22,365 nt of DNA from Phycisphaerae bacterium (GTDB lineage: Bacteria > Planctomycetota > Phycisphaerae > Phycisphaerales > SM1A02): assembly GCA_002683195.1 (NCBI GenBank), contig NYSW01000039.1:1-22365 (forward strand). Direction: 5' to 3'. The notes beneath the pieces were generated by a model. The model was not told the origin of the DNA. It was given only the letters and a program-made list of their open reading frames with translations, and ran no database searches. This document shows, in pieces, positions 21,609 to 22,365 of the stretch. The stretch's first letter is position 1. Each line of letters begins with the position of its first letter. A program made the translations under genes and the position numbers.

Positions 21609-22365
21609 TGAGAACCATCTGGAGCACCGTCGCGTTCATCGCGATCGTCAATCTTCTCGCCCTGCTGCTGACCGCGGGCTGGCTGCACCAGACCGGTCGC
21701 ATCGATCGAGCCCGGGTCGAGCAGGTACGGGAACTCTTCCGACTGCCGGTCACCGAGGAACAGGCGATACTCCAAGCGAACCTGGAAGCTGAATCCGCGC
21801 AGGCCGCGGCGGCAGCCGAGAACGACTCCGCGGCCCGCTGGGGTGCGATTCCCGTCACCAACCTCGCGACCGCGGATGCGGCCGAGCGGACCCGGGATCT
21901 GGGCCGGGAGACCAGCGCCTCCCTGCACCTGGAGGCCGAGGCGATCGTGTCCCGGATCGAAGCCGACCATGCGGCTCGAATGGCGGAGATCACCGCGGCC
22001 CGAGTCTCCCTCGAGGCGGATCAGCGGCGATTTCGCGAACTGACCGAACGGACTCGAGATGCGGATTTCACGCAGACGGTGATGGACCTGGGCGAGATGA
22101 AACTGGATACGGCGTTCAGCATCATCCGCACCTGGTGGCAGAAGCCGGATCATCGAACCCTGGTGATCGATGTGCTGGCCTCGGTGGATGCCGATCGCCG
22201 GAATTCGATTCTGGGTGAGTTCGTGGATCTCGGCCAGGACGATGTGGCAGCGGATTTGCAGTTGGCACTCCGTGACCGGACCGCAATGGCCGGTTCCGGA
22301 ACGGAGTCTGCCGATGCCAAGTTCGACCCCAAGCCAGCTTCCCGTCGCGGGAATCGACCCATTCA
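21608..22365 (+). CDS. MotE-like membrane coiled-coil protein, cut by the window end
   Basis: The frame starts at ATG 21608, sharing one base with the fliJ stop, and runs open to the window end (252 residues visible). It has one N-terminal membrane helix (about 7-26) and then an alanine- and glutamate-rich helical region, with a likely coiled coil at about 90-155. From about 159 a small helical domain reads M-D-L-G-E-M-K-L-D-T-A-F-S-I-I and R-R-N-S-I-L-G-E-F, resembling the MgtE-N/FliG-middle-like domain of MotE proteins. MotE in other bacteria is a chaperone-like factor for the stator protein MotC; the role here is inferred from shape and place only. After about 225 the sequence becomes polar and low in hydrophobics, suggesting a flexible tail. 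A FliK-type gene often follows in this position but lies outside. Confidence 0.65.
   Translation, partial: MRTIWSTVAFIAIVNLLALLLTAGWLHQTGRIDRARVEQVRELFRLPVTEEQAILQANLEAESAQAAAAAENDSAARWGAIPVTNLATADAAERTRDLGRETSASLHLEAEAIVSRIEADHAARMAEITAARVSLEADQRRFRELTERTRDADFTQTVMDLGEMKLDTAFSIIRTWWQKPDHRTLVIDVLASVDADRRNSILGEFVDLGQDDVAADLQLALRDRTAMAGSGTESADAKFDPKPASRRGNRPI

Noticed and set aside
1..22365. Frequent GATC/CGATCG words as a possible special motif
   Set aside because: They occur mostly inside genes and follow from common codon pairs such as those for Asp-Leu, Ile-Asp and Asp-Arg; no clustering was apparent by eye, and no count was computed.

Overview
This high-GC window looks like a chromosomal stretch from a flagellated Gram-negative-type bacterium. 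I lean towards Planctomycetota, perhaps a Phycisphaerae-like lineage. This rests on gene style only: actinobacterial-type transaldolase, poorly recognisable envelope proteins, and a flgBC-fliEFGHIJ block behind a sigma-54-type two-component pair. It is inference, not identification. No mobile element, CRISPR array, rRNA or tRNA gene is visible.

Positions 1-5227 hold housekeeping genes. A truncated glucose-6-phosphate isomerase gene (pgi) on the minus strand diverges from transaldolase (tal), which is followed by tyrosyl-tRNA synthetase (tyrS). Converging on tyrS is a minus-strand pair for cyclic di-AMP: cdaA (membrane diadenylate cyclase) and a YbbR-repeat protein of the CdaR type, coupled by an ATGA overlap. 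Two proteins carry altered signature motifs. TyrRS has T-I-G-N where H-I-G-H is usual, and CdaA has D-L-A where D-G-A is usual.

Positions 5297-8540 hold a tightly coupled three-gene operon divergent from cdaA. It encodes a 187-residue cysteine-containing protein of unknown function, a putative lipoprotein, and an exported protein with a C-terminal RDD membrane domain. It may form an undescribed envelope module.

Positions 8707-22365 are a flagellar supra-operon, all on the plus strand. The order is: an 892-residue membrane-anchored repeat protein of unknown function; a FlgN-like export chaperone; a soluble sensor-less histidine kinase; a sigma-54-dependent response regulator; rod proteins FlgB and FlgC; FliE; the MS-ring protein FliF; the rotor protein FliG; the export ATPase complex FliH-FliI-FliJ; and a truncated membrane protein resembling MotE. 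The genes cover regulation, basal-body assembly and type III export in a sensible order. Many junctions use ATGA or TGATG overlaps. Several of the remaining junctions contain compact perfect or near-perfect hairpins with no U-tract.

The most interesting points are the CdaA active-site change, the large repeat protein heading the flagellar operon, the three-gene envelope operon, the recurring junction hairpins, and the MotE-like gene.
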